Assembly (NCBI GenBank): GCA_051888795.1 | Contig: JBJFCD010000226.1 | Span: 1 to 64,000 of the forward strand | Source: MD308 sp051888795 | GTDB taxonomy: Bacteria > Bacillota > Clostridia > Lachnospirales > Lachnospiraceae | Direction: 5' to 3' | DNA length: 64,000 nt | Part shown: positions 51,861 to 61,915 of the stretch, piece by piece | Position numbering within the stretch: the first letter of the stretch is position 1 | How the letters are laid out: every line of letters starts with the position of its first letter | Translations under genes and position numbers: made by a program | The notes under the pieces: model-generated | Seen by the model: only the letters and a program-made list of their open reading frames with translations | The model's database searches: none | What the model was told of the DNA's origin: nothing

Positions 51861-52831
51861 TGAAATACAATTATGTTATTTTTGCGACGGTTTTTGACTG
51901 GTACCGGTATATGTACAAGGATGTTATCGGTCAGAAACATGTTGCATATTACAAGGATTTTGGTGAACTGTTAACACCCATTGAACGTTTTTTTTATAAG
52001 ATTCATTTGAGTAAAAAGCTAAATAGAATTGTTCCATTACCCAAAAAGCATATCTGGTACAAGAGGGCCCTTGCCCGCATTCATTTTGAAGATGATAGAC
52101 CGATATGCTTTATTTGGTATTCTCATTTTTTTAAAGAGATTGATAATGGTATGCCGGAGTATATTAAAAAGGTGATGCCGGATGCGAAGAATGTATATTA
52201 TTATACGGATCAGAAGAACATCACCGATCAGGGCATTCTGAAATTAAGGGAAAAAATGGACCTGATTGGAGTATTTGATCTTACGGCAGCCGAACAGTAC
52301 AAGCTTCAGTTCTGGCCTAATGTGTATCCATCCATTGGAAAAAGTGAGAACGAGAATGAATATGACCTCTGCTTCATTGGGAAGGATAAGGGAAGGCAAA
52401 AGAAATTGGAAGAGATTGCTGCGGAGTGTGATGCACGTGGAATCCGCACTGCTTTTTATTTACTGAATGCTGAGTCCGAGAAAAGGTGTGAAAGCATTCA
52501 CTATATGGACAAGCTGATTCCCTATGAAGAGGCGCTTGATCTCGTAAAAAAGTCAAACTGTGTCCTTGAGCTTAAGATGGGAAGCTTTGATTCCTGCTCC
52601 GTTCGGGTGGAGGAAGCGGTTCTCCTTGGAAAACGTATTTTGACCAATAATTCTAATGTGAACAAAATGCCATGCTGCAGGAATTCGGCGGGAGTAGTAT
52701 ATTTTGATGATATTTCGAAAATTGACTGGAATTTCGTGACAACGGATGGCGGAATAGAGTATAATTATAAAGGTGAGTATTCTGCAGAACATTTTCTGGA
52801 GAATATCCGGTCTGAATTGGAAAAGCTGTAG
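51860..52831 (+). CDS. GT-B-like glycosyltransferase, CgeB-like
   Basis: A 323-residue soluble protein. The N-terminal half has ICFIWYSHFFKEID and NVYYYTDQKN; the C-terminal half has DLCFIGKDKGRQKKLEEIA, IPYEEALDLVKKSNCVLEL and VRVEEAVLLGKRILTNN, the pattern of single-chain GT-B enzymes related to CgeB/spore-coat-type transferases. It starts at an ATG overlapping the CMP-synthetase stop (TAATG), so it may use the CMP-sugar made by that enzyme. The donor is not proven. Confidence 0.6.
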   Translation: MKYNYVIFATVFDWYRYMYKDVIGQKHVAYYKDFGELLTPIERFFYKIHLSKKLNRIVPLPKKHIWYKRALARIHFEDDRPICFIWYSHFFKEIDNGMPEYIKKVMPDAKNVYYYTDQKNITDQGILKLREKMDLIGVFDLTAAEQYKLQFWPNVYPSIGKSENENEYDLCFIGKDKGRQKKLEEIAAECDARGIRTAFYLLNAESEKRCESIHYMDKLIPYEEALDLVKKSNCVLELKMGSFDSCSVRVEEAVLLGKRILTNNSNVNKMPCCRNSAGVVYFDDISKIDWNFVTTDGGIEYNYKGEYSAEHFLENIRSELEKL

Positions 52832-52863
52832 CAAGTAAGAAAAGGATCGCATGATATAAAATT

Positions 52864-53994
52864 ATGAAAATAGCTTTTTTTCATCCGTATTTTGCAATGG
52901 GCGGAGTTGAGAAAACGAATATACGAATCGCAGAATACCTGATTAAAAAAGGTCATTCCGTAGACTTTATTTCTCTTTCTTTTACGGAACATTTCAAAGA
53001 AGAAATTGATGAGTTGGGAATTTGTTGCATTACATTGAAGGCAAAACGAGCTGTTATGGCAATTGCAGAGCTGCGCAGGTATATGGAACAATATTCCGTT
53101 GTGATTAGCTGTCAGAATTATGCAAATCTGATAGCTATTTTGGCGAAAAGAGGATGTCCGGCATCCACAAAGCTGATCGTGTCCGAACGGCTGCATCCGG
53201 ATGAGTTTTTATATAACGGAAAGCAGAAAAAGGGGAAAATCATCCTTTCTTTGATGAGGCTTCTTTATCGCAAAGCAGACGTGGTTCTTGCAAATTCAAA
53301 AGAAACCGCAGAAGCTGTATCAAAGATCACGGGATGCAAAGTGAGATGCATTTACAACCCAACCCTTACCGGCGATTATGAGGGGAAAGCCAATGAACCG
53401 GTGGAACATCCTTGGTTTCGTGAGGATGTCCCGATTATTATCAGTGTGGGACGGCTGGCCAAAGAAAAAGGGTTCGACACCCTTATCAAGGCTTTCGCAA
53501 AAGTAAACACAAAGCTGGACTGCAGATTAGTTCTGGTTGGGGATGGCGAAGAAAAAGAGAATCTTATAAATCTTGCAAAAAAACTGCAGGTTCATGAAAA
53601 GATATGGATGGCGGGGTATGATAAAAATCCATACAAGTATGTGAAAAAAGCATCTGTGTTTGTATTATCTTCGAGATTTGAAGGACTGCCGAATACCCTG
53701 ATAGAGGCTCTTGCAGTGGGAGCGCCATGTGTGGCAACGGATTGCAGGAGCGGTCCTAAGGAAATACTCCTTGATGGAGAGGGCGGTATACTTGTAAAAA
53801 CAGACGATAATCTAGAAATGGCAGATGCAATTCTTCGTGTATTGCAAAATCCAGAACAGGCCAAATGTATGTTGGAGAAAGCGATGAGCAAGCTGTATCG
53901 TTTTACTCCGGATGAAGTGGGAAAACAATATGAACGTATATTATTGGACTCCGTATATGGGAAATGTGGGGACCATCAAGGCAACGATAAATAG
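52864..53994 (+). CDS. GT4 glycosyltransferase
   Basis: A 376-residue GT-B enzyme. FAMGGVEKTNIRIAEYL is the N-terminal acceptor loop. IISVGRLAKEKGFDTLIKAF, ASVFVLSSRFEGLPNTLIEALAVGAP and the E-x7-E pattern are the donor-binding features of GT4. The binding site is weak (AAAAGG far upstream). Its 3' end overlaps the next glycosyltransferase gene by about 65 bases, a long overlap. One of several GT4 enzymes expected to build the repeat unit on the cytoplasmic face. Confidence 0.8.
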   Translation: MKIAFFHPYFAMGGVEKTNIRIAEYLIKKGHSVDFISLSFTEHFKEEIDELGICCITLKAKRAVMAIAELRRYMEQYSVVISCQNYANLIAILAKRGCPASTKLIVSERLHPDEFLYNGKQKKGKIILSLMRLLYRKADVVLANSKETAEAVSKITGCKVRCIYNPTLTGDYEGKANEPVEHPWFREDVPIIISVGRLAKEKGFDTLIKAFAKVNTKLDCRLVLVGDGEEKENLINLAKKLQVHEKIWMAGYDKNPYKYVKKASVFVLSSRFEGLPNTLIEALAVGAPCVATDCRSGPKEILLDGEGGILVKTDDNLEMADAILRVLQNPEQAKCMLEKAMSKLYRFTPDEVGKQYERILLDSVYGKCGDHQGNDK

Positions 53995-55066
53995 CGCAGC
54001 TTCCATTCAAAAATTGGGACATACCGTAAAGCTGTATCGTATTTTTCATGAATGGGATGGATATGAAGCTTTGTTGGAACAATATGGAATTGAGGTCGTG
54101 GACTTAGGACTTTCCAGGCATTTTAAAAAGCTGCCTCAAAGTGGGGTGGGATTTCGACTTTCCATGCTGATCTATTCTATTTTTTCCTTTGGAAAATTAA
54201 AGCAAAACTGGAAGGATGAGAAGCCGGATGTGATTATTGCCAGTTTACTGGGATACCTGCCGCTTATGGTAAGACGGTACGCAAAGCACAAACCGATCAT
54301 GATCAATAGTGTGCAGGGGAGACCGCGGCTTCATCATGTAAGGAAAGCAATCTGGAAGATGCTATACGGAAGGTCTGATCTGATCATTACGCTTTCGGAT
54401 GAGACGAGGGCGGAAATCCTTCAGAAGTTTTCTTTTCCTAAGGATAAGGTCGTACGTCTGGATAACCCTGTAATCGATGAGAATATTGACGAATTGGCAA
54501 AAGAACCTTTAGAGGATTCTGATTTAGGTGATGCTCCATTTGTTCTTGGCGTGGGAAGACTCACCAGACAAAAGGACTTTGGAACATTAATCTTAGCTTT
54601 TGCAAAAGTAAAGGAACGGTATCCGTACCATAAGCTGTTGATTTTAGGGGAAGGCGAGGATCGTAAGTCGTTAGAGGCACTGATTGCGGAAAACAATCTG
54701 CAGGGAAGTGTCATCTTGAAGGGATTTGTAAAAAATCCATACAAGTATATGGCAAGGGCGGATGCGTTCGTATTGAGCTCTCTGTGGGAGGATGCAGGGC
54801 ATGTGCTGTTGGAGGCTGCATATATGAAGGCTCCGATTGTCTCTACCAGATGCCCGAGCGGACAAGAAGAATTCTTAGGCTTCGGAAAGGGCGGCGAACT
54901 CTGTGAGGTTGGAAATGTAATGCAGATGGCAGAGTGTATCACAATGGTGCTCTCCGGGGATAATCATGATAAGCGGGAATGGGCATATCAAAAATCTTTG
55001 AATTTTAAAAGCGAAGTGCATGGAGAGAAGTTGAATCAGCTACTGCAGGGGTTGCAAAACGATTAG
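53930..55066 (+). CDS. GT4 glycosyltransferase
   Basis: A 378-residue GT-B enzyme. MNVYYWTPYMGNVGTIKATI opens the acceptor domain. FVLGVGRLTRQKDFGTLILAF and ADAFVLSSLWEDAGHVLLEAAYMKAP are the GT4 donor site. I place the start at ATG 53930, nine bases after a GTGGG site, although ATG 53912 is in frame; either way the start lies inside the preceding GT4 gene, so translation is coupled. It shares PYKY and VLSS blocks with that neighbour, suggesting old duplication. Confidence 0.8.
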   Translation: MNVYYWTPYMGNVGTIKATINSAASIQKLGHTVKLYRIFHEWDGYEALLEQYGIEVVDLGLSRHFKKLPQSGVGFRLSMLIYSIFSFGKLKQNWKDEKPDVIIASLLGYLPLMVRRYAKHKPIMINSVQGRPRLHHVRKAIWKMLYGRSDLIITLSDETRAEILQKFSFPKDKVVRLDNPVIDENIDELAKEPLEDSDLGDAPFVLGVGRLTRQKDFGTLILAFAKVKERYPYHKLLILGEGEDRKSLEALIAENNLQGSVILKGFVKNPYKYMARADAFVLSSLWEDAGHVLLEAAYMKAPIVSTRCPSGQEEFLGFGKGGELCEVGNVMQMAECITMVLSGDNHDKREWAYQKSLNFKSEVHGEKLNQLLQGLQND

Positions 55067-55078
55067 GAGGATCAGGTT

Positions 55079-56281
55079 ATGTACGATGAGTTGTACGTCA
55101 AAATGGATCGGGAGAATAACAGAGAGTTCATTTTGAAAAGCTTTGAGGCGCGTACCCATAAGCTATCCATGAAAGAGAAAATCATCTATCATGGAAATGT
55201 GTGGGCATTGCCCTTTGGATATGATAAAAAGAAAAAGACGATTGCAATTTATGGGGATCGTCTGGGATATATGGTAGAGTCTTTGGCGAAAGAATACAAT
55301 ATTCTGGCAATCGGAAGATTTTCGAATACGGACTTTAAAAAATTCTGGAAGATGGGAATCCATTCTGTTATGTATCAGAGATGGAATCGAAATATTGCAG
55401 AAGGTTACATAAATGAGGATGCTGCAATTGTCGAGAAGACGATTGGAGAGATAGAAGCCATCTTTCGAAGATGTAAAGTGGAATTCTTAATCGTTACAGA
55501 TTTGTATGTTTCCATTCAAAGAGCGTTATGTATAGCTGCCCATAACGTAGGGATACCCGTTGCGTATTATGAACATACTAGCATATATGAAGAGAGAGTG
55601 GATGAGGAACTCTACAAATTCCAGGTGGAATATGGGAAAAAGTTTACCGATTATTATTGGTTCTGGGGAGAGCGTAACAGACAATACAGTATTGGGTTAA
55701 ATATCGCAAATGAGGATAATTCTTATGTAATCGGCTATCCATACAGAATTCAAAATAACGCTGTGGAAAAACAGCCAACGATTCTGATGGCGGGGGATGC
55801 TGCCATTCATTGGACCGATCATGGAGAAGATTTCTATAAGATGGTGGAGCATATTTACGAATACTGCAAAGCTCATAATATTGAGTTTACCTATCGCCCG
55901 CATCCGAAGGAACTGAAGGACATGTACCGTGCAATTGCAAAAAAAGGAATGGTTCTTTCAAAGAATACACTGCAGGAGGATCTGGACCGGAATCTGGTTG
56001 TGATTGGTGGAAGGACGACAGTTGTCTTAGAAGCCGGAATCTATGGTGATGTGGTATTTCAGGTGGTATGGGACGAGGAAACGGTACGTCCAAATGTATT
56101 TGAGAATGCCTATATTCTGGAATATGATATGGATCAGATTACCGAACAACTGCAGAAGGCAGTAGATGGAACCCTGGGACCAAAACCGATTGAGGAGTAT
56201 AATTTGAAACTTACAGATGTAGCAAGTTCTGCAGCTGCGGCTATTGAGGCTGGAATCGCCAAATATAAGAATAGAAAATGA
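55079..56281 (+). CDS. GT-B-like capsule polysaccharide transferase
   Basis: A 400-residue protein. EFTYRPHPKELKD (about residue 275) and LVVIGGRTTVVLEAGIYGDVVFQV recall the phosphate- and nucleotide-binding regions of capsule (Capsule_synth) and CDP-glycerol glycerophosphotransferase-like GT-B enzymes. The N-terminal half contains VAYYEHTSIYEERVDEE. TAGGAGGATC before ATG 55079 is a strong binding site. It overlaps the next gene by four bases. Donor unknown. Confidence 0.55.
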   Translation: MYDELYVKMDRENNREFILKSFEARTHKLSMKEKIIYHGNVWALPFGYDKKKKTIAIYGDRLGYMVESLAKEYNILAIGRFSNTDFKKFWKMGIHSVMYQRWNRNIAEGYINEDAAIVEKTIGEIEAIFRRCKVEFLIVTDLYVSIQRALCIAAHNVGIPVAYYEHTSIYEERVDEELYKFQVEYGKKFTDYYWFWGERNRQYSIGLNIANEDNSYVIGYPYRIQNNAVEKQPTILMAGDAAIHWTDHGEDFYKMVEHIYEYCKAHNIEFTYRPHPKELKDMYRAIAKKGMVLSKNTLQEDLDRNLVVIGGRTTVVLEAGIYGDVVFQVVWDEETVRPNVFENAYILEYDMDQITEQLQKAVDGTLGPKPIEEYNLKLTDVASSAAAAIEAGIAKYKNRK

Positions 56282-57162
56282 CAATTAGTGTTATCGTAAT
56301 CACGTACAAACGTCTCGAGGAATTGAAAGAATCTATCCAAAGGCTTCTCGAAGAGCAGGATGATTTTGATGAGCTGATTTTGGTGGATAATCATTCGGAG
56401 GATGGAACAAAAGAATATGGACAGGAGCTTGCCGGGACGAATGATAAAGTGCGATTTTTCCCAATGCAGGAGAATCTGGGAGTCGCAGGCGGAAGAAATT
56501 ATGCAATCCGGCAGGCTGCCGGGGACATCTTAGTTTTTTTGGATGATGATGCAGTATTTGAGGAAAAGGGGTATTTTGCGGCTATTCGAAGAAAGCTGAC
56601 AGAAAATCCGAAGCTTGGAGCATTGGCGTTTCGAATCATCAATTTTTATTCAAAAGAGATGCGAACCGAAGAGATTCCCTTTACAAATAAAAAACTGGAC
56701 ATGAATGTGGAACGGCTTACCTCCATGTACATTGGGGCGGGACATGCCATCCGAAAAACGGTCATTGATCAGTGCGGATTGTATCCGGAGGATTATTTTT
56801 ACGGAGTTGAGGAACTGGATTTAAGCTTTCGAATCATAGGAGCTTCCTATCAGATTCTGTATTTCCCTACGGTAAGGGTTCTTCATAAGCAGGCAATTAC
56901 CGGACGGGTAACCAATCAGGAAAAGTGGATACGGTCTTATCGCAACCGGATGCTGACGGCGTACCGTTATCTCGGCCTGAACTATCAGTTGGGACTTGGT
57001 ATTCTTTTATTTGCTAAAATTGCCATAAAAAGCAGAAGCATTTCGGCTCCCGTCAAGGGGCTTATAAGGTTTGCCAAGGATCGAAGACATACAAAGAAAC
57101 AGCGGATAAATAAAGCCGCAATAAGGTATATGAAAGAAAATTACGGACGTTTGTGGATATGA
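56278..57162 (+). CDS. GT2 glycosyltransferase, rhamnosyltransferase-like
   Basis: A 294-residue GT-A enzyme. ISVIVITYKRLEELKES, LVDNHSEDGTKEY, NLGVAGGRNYAIRQA and VFLDDDAVF (about residues 86-94) are classic for the rhamnosyl/galactofuranosyl branch of GT2. FYGVEELDLSFRI is the catalytic ED region. The C-terminal 50 residues are basic and likely membrane-associated. The start and stop overlap neighbours by four bases on both sides. Confidence 0.8.
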   Translation: MTISVIVITYKRLEELKESIQRLLEEQDDFDELILVDNHSEDGTKEYGQELAGTNDKVRFFPMQENLGVAGGRNYAIRQAAGDILVFLDDDAVFEEKGYFAAIRRKLTENPKLGALAFRIINFYSKEMRTEEIPFTNKKLDMNVERLTSMYIGAGHAIRKTVIDQCGLYPEDYFYGVEELDLSFRIIGASYQILYFPTVRVLHKQAITGRVTNQEKWIRSYRNRMLTAYRYLGLNYQLGLGILLFAKIAIKSRSISAPVKGLIRFAKDRRHTKKQRINKAAIRYMKENYGRLWI

Positions 57163-58271
57163 AAAAACTGATCTATGTGTCAAATGCCAATATACCTTCC
57201 AACAGTGCAAGCAGTGTACACATTATGAAAATGTGTGAGGCATTCAAGGTAAACGGCGTGGACATCACACTGGTGATTCCAAATCATTACAATAAAAAAG
57301 AGTATTCTTCAACGGATATCTTTGATTTTTATGGGATACGGGAGCGATTCCCTGTAAAGCGGATCAAGCCCATTCAAAAGAATGTGAAGGGAATACGGGA
57401 GATTGTATATTCTGTGTGGGCAGTATTATATGCCATCGCAAAAAGACCGGATGCAATTATGACACGAAAGATCATGGCTGCCAGAATTGCTGCATTTTTA
57501 CATTTTCCTTATGTGCTTGAGCTTCATTCTGCTACAGAACCAACCCACTATTCCTTGAAAAAAACGCTGCAGTCAAAGTATATGAAGAAGTTGATTGTAA
57601 TTTCCGGTGCGTTAAAGGACTATGTGATTCAAAAGTATGGAATCGACCCGGAGAACATTTTGGTTCTGCATGATGCGGTAAATCTGGACGCCTATGAAAA
57701 ACTGGATACAAAGCTTGAACTAAATAGAGAAAAGTTAAGGATTGCTTATTTTGGCAGTCTTTTTCCGGGAAAGGGAATTGAGACGATGATCCGGATGGCA
57801 GCAGCAGATCGGAAGAATGTCTATGATATATACGGAGAAAGAGGCCCGATCGAAAAGTGGAAGGAGCTGGCGAAGGAGATTCAATCTACGGTATGCTTCA
57901 AAGGACAGATCGCAAATGCAAAGGTGCCGGAAACCCTGATACAGTACGATGTTGTTCTGATGCCGTACAGCAACAAAGTGGAAGTATATGGGGAAGATTT
58001 GACAAATTGGATGTCACCCCTTAAAATGTTCGAATACATGGCAAGCGGTAGAGTGATTGTATCCTCGGATATGCCGGTTATTCGGGAAATATTGACCGAT
58101 CATGTGAATGCATATCTGGTAAAGCCGGACTGTGTAGATGCGTGGGTCGCTGCAATAGAGGAAATCTCCGGGAATAAGGAAAATGCCATTAATTGCGCAG
58201 AATGTGCGAAACAAAAAGTAAAGGAATATACATGGACACTTCGAGCTGCAAAGGTAAGTGAATGTATATAA
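57159..58271 (+). CDS. GT4 glycosyltransferase
   Basis: A 370-residue GT-B enzyme. IYVSNANIPSNSASSVHIMKMCEAF is the start of a GT4 subgroup that often has this N-terminal form. AYFGSLFPGKGIETMI, YGERGPIEKWKELA and MSPLKMFEYMASGRVIVSS give the donor-binding site. ATG 57159 forms an ATGA overlap with the previous stop and replaces the upstream GTG. It ends 12 bases before the ABC exporter gene. Confidence 0.8.
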   Translation: MKKLIYVSNANIPSNSASSVHIMKMCEAFKVNGVDITLVIPNHYNKKEYSSTDIFDFYGIRERFPVKRIKPIQKNVKGIREIVYSVWAVLYAIAKRPDAIMTRKIMAARIAAFLHFPYVLELHSATEPTHYSLKKTLQSKYMKKLIVISGALKDYVIQKYGIDPENILVLHDAVNLDAYEKLDTKLELNREKLRIAYFGSLFPGKGIETMIRMAAADRKNVYDIYGERGPIEKWKELAKEIQSTVCFKGQIANAKVPETLIQYDVVLMPYSNKVEVYGEDLTNWMSPLKMFEYMASGRVIVSSDMPVIREILTDHVNAYLVKPDCVDAWVAAIEEISGNKENAINCAECAKQKVKEYTWTLRAAKVSECI

Positions 58272-58283
58272 CAGGAACAGTAA

Positions 58284-60020
58284 ATGATGGAACGAATCAG
58301 AAAGTGTAAACTGTTTTTTGGAGAAAAAGCGAATATTCGAATTACCATATTATTTTTGCTACCGCTCATGGTTTCCGTTTTTGAGACATTCGGAATATCG
58401 GCAATAGCTTCTTATGTTACGCTGATACTGGATGAGTCTTCTCTGGAGACCTCATGGTGGATGAAAGCACTCTACGATATGGGAAACTATAGCAGATACA
58501 GCGATTTTGTCCTTTTTACAGCATTTGCTCTCATCCTGTTTTATGTGGTAAAGACGGTATTTCTTATAGTAGCAACCCAGATTCAGACCATTATCGTGAA
58601 GCATGCTACTCAGGAAACGGCTTCTAAAGTCCTTAAAATTATAGAAAAACGACCTTATGAGTATTTTACAAAAGTCAATGTGGCGGAAATCATTCGAATT
58701 GCAAACGATGATGTGGCCCGGTCCATGGATTATGTCACCATGGTACTGGACTTGTTTAAAGAGGCGTTAGTTAGTGCTTTTATTTTGATTTTTTTACTGA
58801 TTCAGGATACACAGATGACACTTTTTATTCTGGGATTTTTAGGAATCTGTATGGTAGCGTTACGATTGGTAACAAAGCGCAAAGTGGCAATTCTTGGAAA
58901 AATGAATCAGCTTCTTACCAAAGACAAAATTAAATGGTTGAACCAGACCATATATGGAATAAAGGATATTAAAATCGGGCAGACAGAGGATTTCTTCTCC
59001 GATGAGTTTGATGACGCAAACAAACGTGCCACCAAGCTGAATATCCGCTATACGTTTTGGTTGAACAGTCCTGCCTATGTCATTGAAATGATTGTGATGG
59101 TATGCATTCTGTTCTATATTATTGTTATGATTAAAGCAGGAACTTCTTATGCATCCCTTGTGCCGACGATGACTACCTTTGCCCTTGCAGCAGTACGTTT
59201 ACTTCCTGCCTGCAATCGTATATCCAGTTTTCTTACAAGGATTACATATCGCCGCTATTCGGTAGATGTCCTGTATGGTATTCTGGTACATCCGGAAGAA
59301 TCGGAAGAAAAGCGCGATAATAAGCAGATCACGATGGAAGAGGGAATTACTTTTTCTGATGTTTCTTTCAGGTATGAAGGAACAGAGAGAAAGATCATGG
59401 ATCATGTAAATGTCAAGATTGAGACCGGAAAGGCGATTGGTATCATGGGACCTTCCGGAGCAGGAAAGACGACTTTCGTGGATCTTTTACTGGGATTATT
59501 GGAACCGCAGGAGGGAACAATTACTGCGGATGGCATAAATATCAAGGATGGATATTCCAGCTATCTGGATCATATTTCTTATATTCCACAGACCATTTTT
59601 CTGATCGATGATACTATTCGAAATAATGTTGCCTTTGGCATTCCCAAAGAGGAAGTATCGGATGAGAAGGTAATGAGGGCATTGGAGGATGCACAGCTGG
59701 ACGAGTATGTAAAAAGCCTTCCGGATGGTCTGGACACCATTGTCGGAGAGCGTGGAATCCGCATCTCCGGAGGACAAAGACAGAGAATTGGAATCGCAAG
59801 GGCACTGTATAAGAATCCGTCCCTTTTGGTATTGGATGAGGCAACTTCTGCGCTGGACAATGAGACTGAGGCTGCAATTATGGAATCCATCAATCATTTG
59901 AAGGGTAGAAAAACTATGGTAATTATCGCCCACAGGTTATCTACCATTGCAGATTGTGATATAATCTATCGTGTAAAAGACGGCAAGGTCGAGCCGACAA
60001 AATTGGATGAAGTAGAATGA
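58284..60020 (+). CDS. ABC exporter, PglK-like lipid-oligosaccharide flippase
   Basis: A 578-residue half-transporter. Six membrane helices lie in residues 20-320, then an ATPase domain with Walker A GPSGAGKTT (about residue 390), signature RISGGQRQRIGIARALY, Walker B LLVLDEATSALD and switch IAHRLSTI. The SSYLDHISYIPQ Q-loop region and VGERG resemble PglK, which flips lipid-linked glycans in N-glycan and polysaccharide assembly. Its place among glycosyltransferases supports glycan export. No Wzx gene is seen in the window, so this may be the main flippase. Confidence 0.8.
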   Translation: MMERIRKCKLFFGEKANIRITILFLLPLMVSVFETFGISAIASYVTLILDESSLETSWWMKALYDMGNYSRYSDFVLFTAFALILFYVVKTVFLIVATQIQTIIVKHATQETASKVLKIIEKRPYEYFTKVNVAEIIRIANDDVARSMDYVTMVLDLFKEALVSAFILIFLLIQDTQMTLFILGFLGICMVALRLVTKRKVAILGKMNQLLTKDKIKWLNQTIYGIKDIKIGQTEDFFSDEFDDANKRATKLNIRYTFWLNSPAYVIEMIVMVCILFYIIVMIKAGTSYASLVPTMTTFALAAVRLLPACNRISSFLTRITYRRYSVDVLYGILVHPEESEEKRDNKQITMEEGITFSDVSFRYEGTERKIMDHVNVKIETGKAIGIMGPSGAGKTTFVDLLLGLLEPQEGTITADGINIKDGYSSYLDHISYIPQTIFLIDDTIRNNVAFGIPKEEVSDEKVMRALEDAQLDEYVKSLPDGLDTIVGERGIRISGGQRQRIGIARALYKNPSLLVLDEATSALDNETEAAIMESINHLKGRKTMVIIAHRLSTIADCDIIYRVKDGKVEPTKLDEVE

Positions 60021-61135
60021 AAAAGTGGATGATTGATGCAAGAGATTTTATCCGGTCTCCGAAGTTGTGTTTGACGGAGAGGAAGACCATTCAAAATTTC
60101 TTTGCACAGACACCGGAAATTATGGATATTACCGGTGAAAAAATGAAAAAAGAAGATATCGACGTCTGGAAAAATGCTTTGCTTTATTATGCAATTTCCA
60201 GTCCGAGATTTGCAAAAAAAATCGCAGAGCAATTTTGCTGCTGCAGTGTGGTTCTTGAGAAAGAGAAGCAGTTTGAGGATGCTTCCGATCCTATTTACCT
60301 GTGCGTGGTCAAAGATGATTTAAAGCGCATTCAGATGTCCTATGAGCACCATAAATCCATTGGTATAAAGAATTTTGTGTTCATCGATAACGGTTCCACA
60401 GACGGAACCTATGAATGGCTCATGGAGCAGGACGTCTGCGTCTGCCGCACTATGGACAAGTTCATCATGTGGGCAAAGGTGGCATGGATCAGCAAGGTAA
60501 TCAATTATTTTGGATTTGAACGGTGGTATCTGATCTTAGATTCCGACGAATTATTTGCATATCCGGGAATGGAAGAACAGCCGATTACAGAATATGTGAA
60601 GTATTTGAAGCAGCATGGATATGAACGTGCTTTTTCCTTTATGCTGGATATGTATTCGAAGGAAGCAATATTCGAGGGTGATTCCGGAGAAGATATAAAG
60701 GAAGCATATCGGTATTTTGATACAGACACCTACAAGCTGGGCAGCTGTATGCACTACCAGAAAATTGTTGGCGGTCCGAGAGAGCGACTTTTGACGGATG
60801 AAAACCGAATGGAGATGCTTCAGAATAAGTATCCCCTGGTATTCTATCGGAAAGGGGATATCTATCGTTACCATTATGTATCTCCATTTGAGAAAAACTT
60901 TGGAATGCCCTGTACCAGCGCTCTGTTACACTACAAATTTTTGAATGGTGATTTGGAAAAATACAAGAAAATTGCTGCAGATGGAAATTATGCACAGGGC
61001 AGCCAGCTTTATAAAAAGACGTTACATGCGTTAGAAGGCAAGGATAAATTCTCATTCTATTCAAATCATTCAGCTGCTTATGATACGTCAGAAGATTTGC
61101 TTAGGTGTGAGATGATAAATGATTGGAGGAAATAA
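60017..61135 (+). CDS. glycosyltransferase with Glyco_tranf_2_4-type domain
   Basis: A 372-residue protein. YLCVVKDDLKRIQMSYEHHK and NFVFIDNGSTDGTYEWL (about residues 100-140) open a GT-A domain of the PF13704 kind. LILDSDELF (about residue 173) is the metal site. Two near-complete Cys runs (CCCS near residue 75; VCVC) are odd but not motifs I know. It overlaps the ABC gene by four bases and is followed directly by rfbF. It may transfer the CDP-activated sugar made by the next genes. Confidence 0.65.
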   Translation: MKKWMIDARDFIRSPKLCLTERKTIQNFFAQTPEIMDITGEKMKKEDIDVWKNALLYYAISSPRFAKKIAEQFCCCSVVLEKEKQFEDASDPIYLCVVKDDLKRIQMSYEHHKSIGIKNFVFIDNGSTDGTYEWLMEQDVCVCRTMDKFIMWAKVAWISKVINYFGFERWYLILDSDELFAYPGMEEQPITEYVKYLKQHGYERAFSFMLDMYSKEAIFEGDSGEDIKEAYRYFDTDTYKLGSCMHYQKIVGGPRERLLTDENRMEMLQNKYPLVFYRKGDIYRYHYVSPFEKNFGMPCTSALLHYKFLNGDLEKYKKIAADGNYAQGSQLYKKTLHALEGKDKFSFYSNHSAAYDTSEDLLRCEMINDWRK

Positions 61136-61915
61136 ATGAAGGTTGTAATTTTAGCAGGAGGTTATGGAACCCGTATCTCCGAGGAAAGCATGACGAAACC
61201 AAAGCCAATGATTGAAATTAACGGAAAACCGATTCTTTGGCATATTATGAAGGAATATTCTTACTATGGGTTCAATGAGTTTATTATCTGTGCAGGCTAC
61301 AAGCAGCATGTAATCAAGGAATTTTTTGCCAATTACTACCTGCACCGTTCCGACATTACCTTTGATTTTACTGCGGAAAATTCCATGACCATTCATAACA
61401 ATGTTGCCGAGCCATGGAAGGTTACCATTATTGATACAGGACTGGATACACTGACCGGTGGAAGAATTAAGCGGGTAAAGGACTATATTGGAGATGAGAC
61501 CTTTATGCTTACCTATGGAGATGGTGTGTGTGATGTGGATATCAATAAGGTGTTAGAGTTCCATCGGGCGAAGGGGAAGCTTGCAACGATGACTGCGGTA
61601 CAGCCGGGAGGTCGTTTTGGCACCCTTGAGATTGGAAAGGATAATACCATTGACCGGTTCGCTGAGAAGAGAAAAGAGGACGGCGGATGGATCAACGGCG
61701 GATATATGGTGTTGGAGCCCCGGGTCATCGACTATATCGAGGGAGATAAGACAACCTTTGAAAGAGAGCCATTAGAGCGCCTCTCTAAGGAGGGACAGCT
61801 GGTGGCATACAAATACGATGGCTTCTGGCAGTGTATGGATACTATGAAGGACAAGATGTATCTGGAAGAATTGCTTTCGGAAGGAAAAGCACCATGGAAA
61901 GTGTGGGAAAACTAA
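61136..61915 (+). CDS. rfbF: glucose-1-phosphate cytidylyltransferase
   Basis: A 259-residue nucleotidyltransferase. KVVILAGGYGTRISEESMTKPKPMIEINGKPILWHIMK is the textbook RfbF opening, though split here across domains; LTYGDGVCDVD holds the metal aspartates, and GWINGGYMVLEP and FWQCMDTMKDK match the family. Reaction: CTP plus glucose-1-phosphate to CDP-glucose. The length is normal (about 257). GAGGAAATAA precedes the ATG. First step of the CDP-deoxyhexose branch. Confidence 0.9.
   Translation: MKVVILAGGYGTRISEESMTKPKPMIEINGKPILWHIMKEYSYYGFNEFIICAGYKQHVIKEFFANYYLHRSDITFDFTAENSMTIHNNVAEPWKVTIIDTGLDTLTGGRIKRVKDYIGDETFMLTYGDGVCDVDINKVLEFHRAKGKLATMTAVQPGGRFGTLEIGKDNTIDRFAEKRKEDGGWINGGYMVLEPRVIDYIEGDKTTFEREPLERLSKEGQLVAYKYDGFWQCMDTMKDKMYLEELLSEGKAPWKVWEN

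Noticed and set aside
59496..59933. 145-codon minus-strand frame
   Set aside because: Antisense shadow of the conserved ABC ATPase domain.
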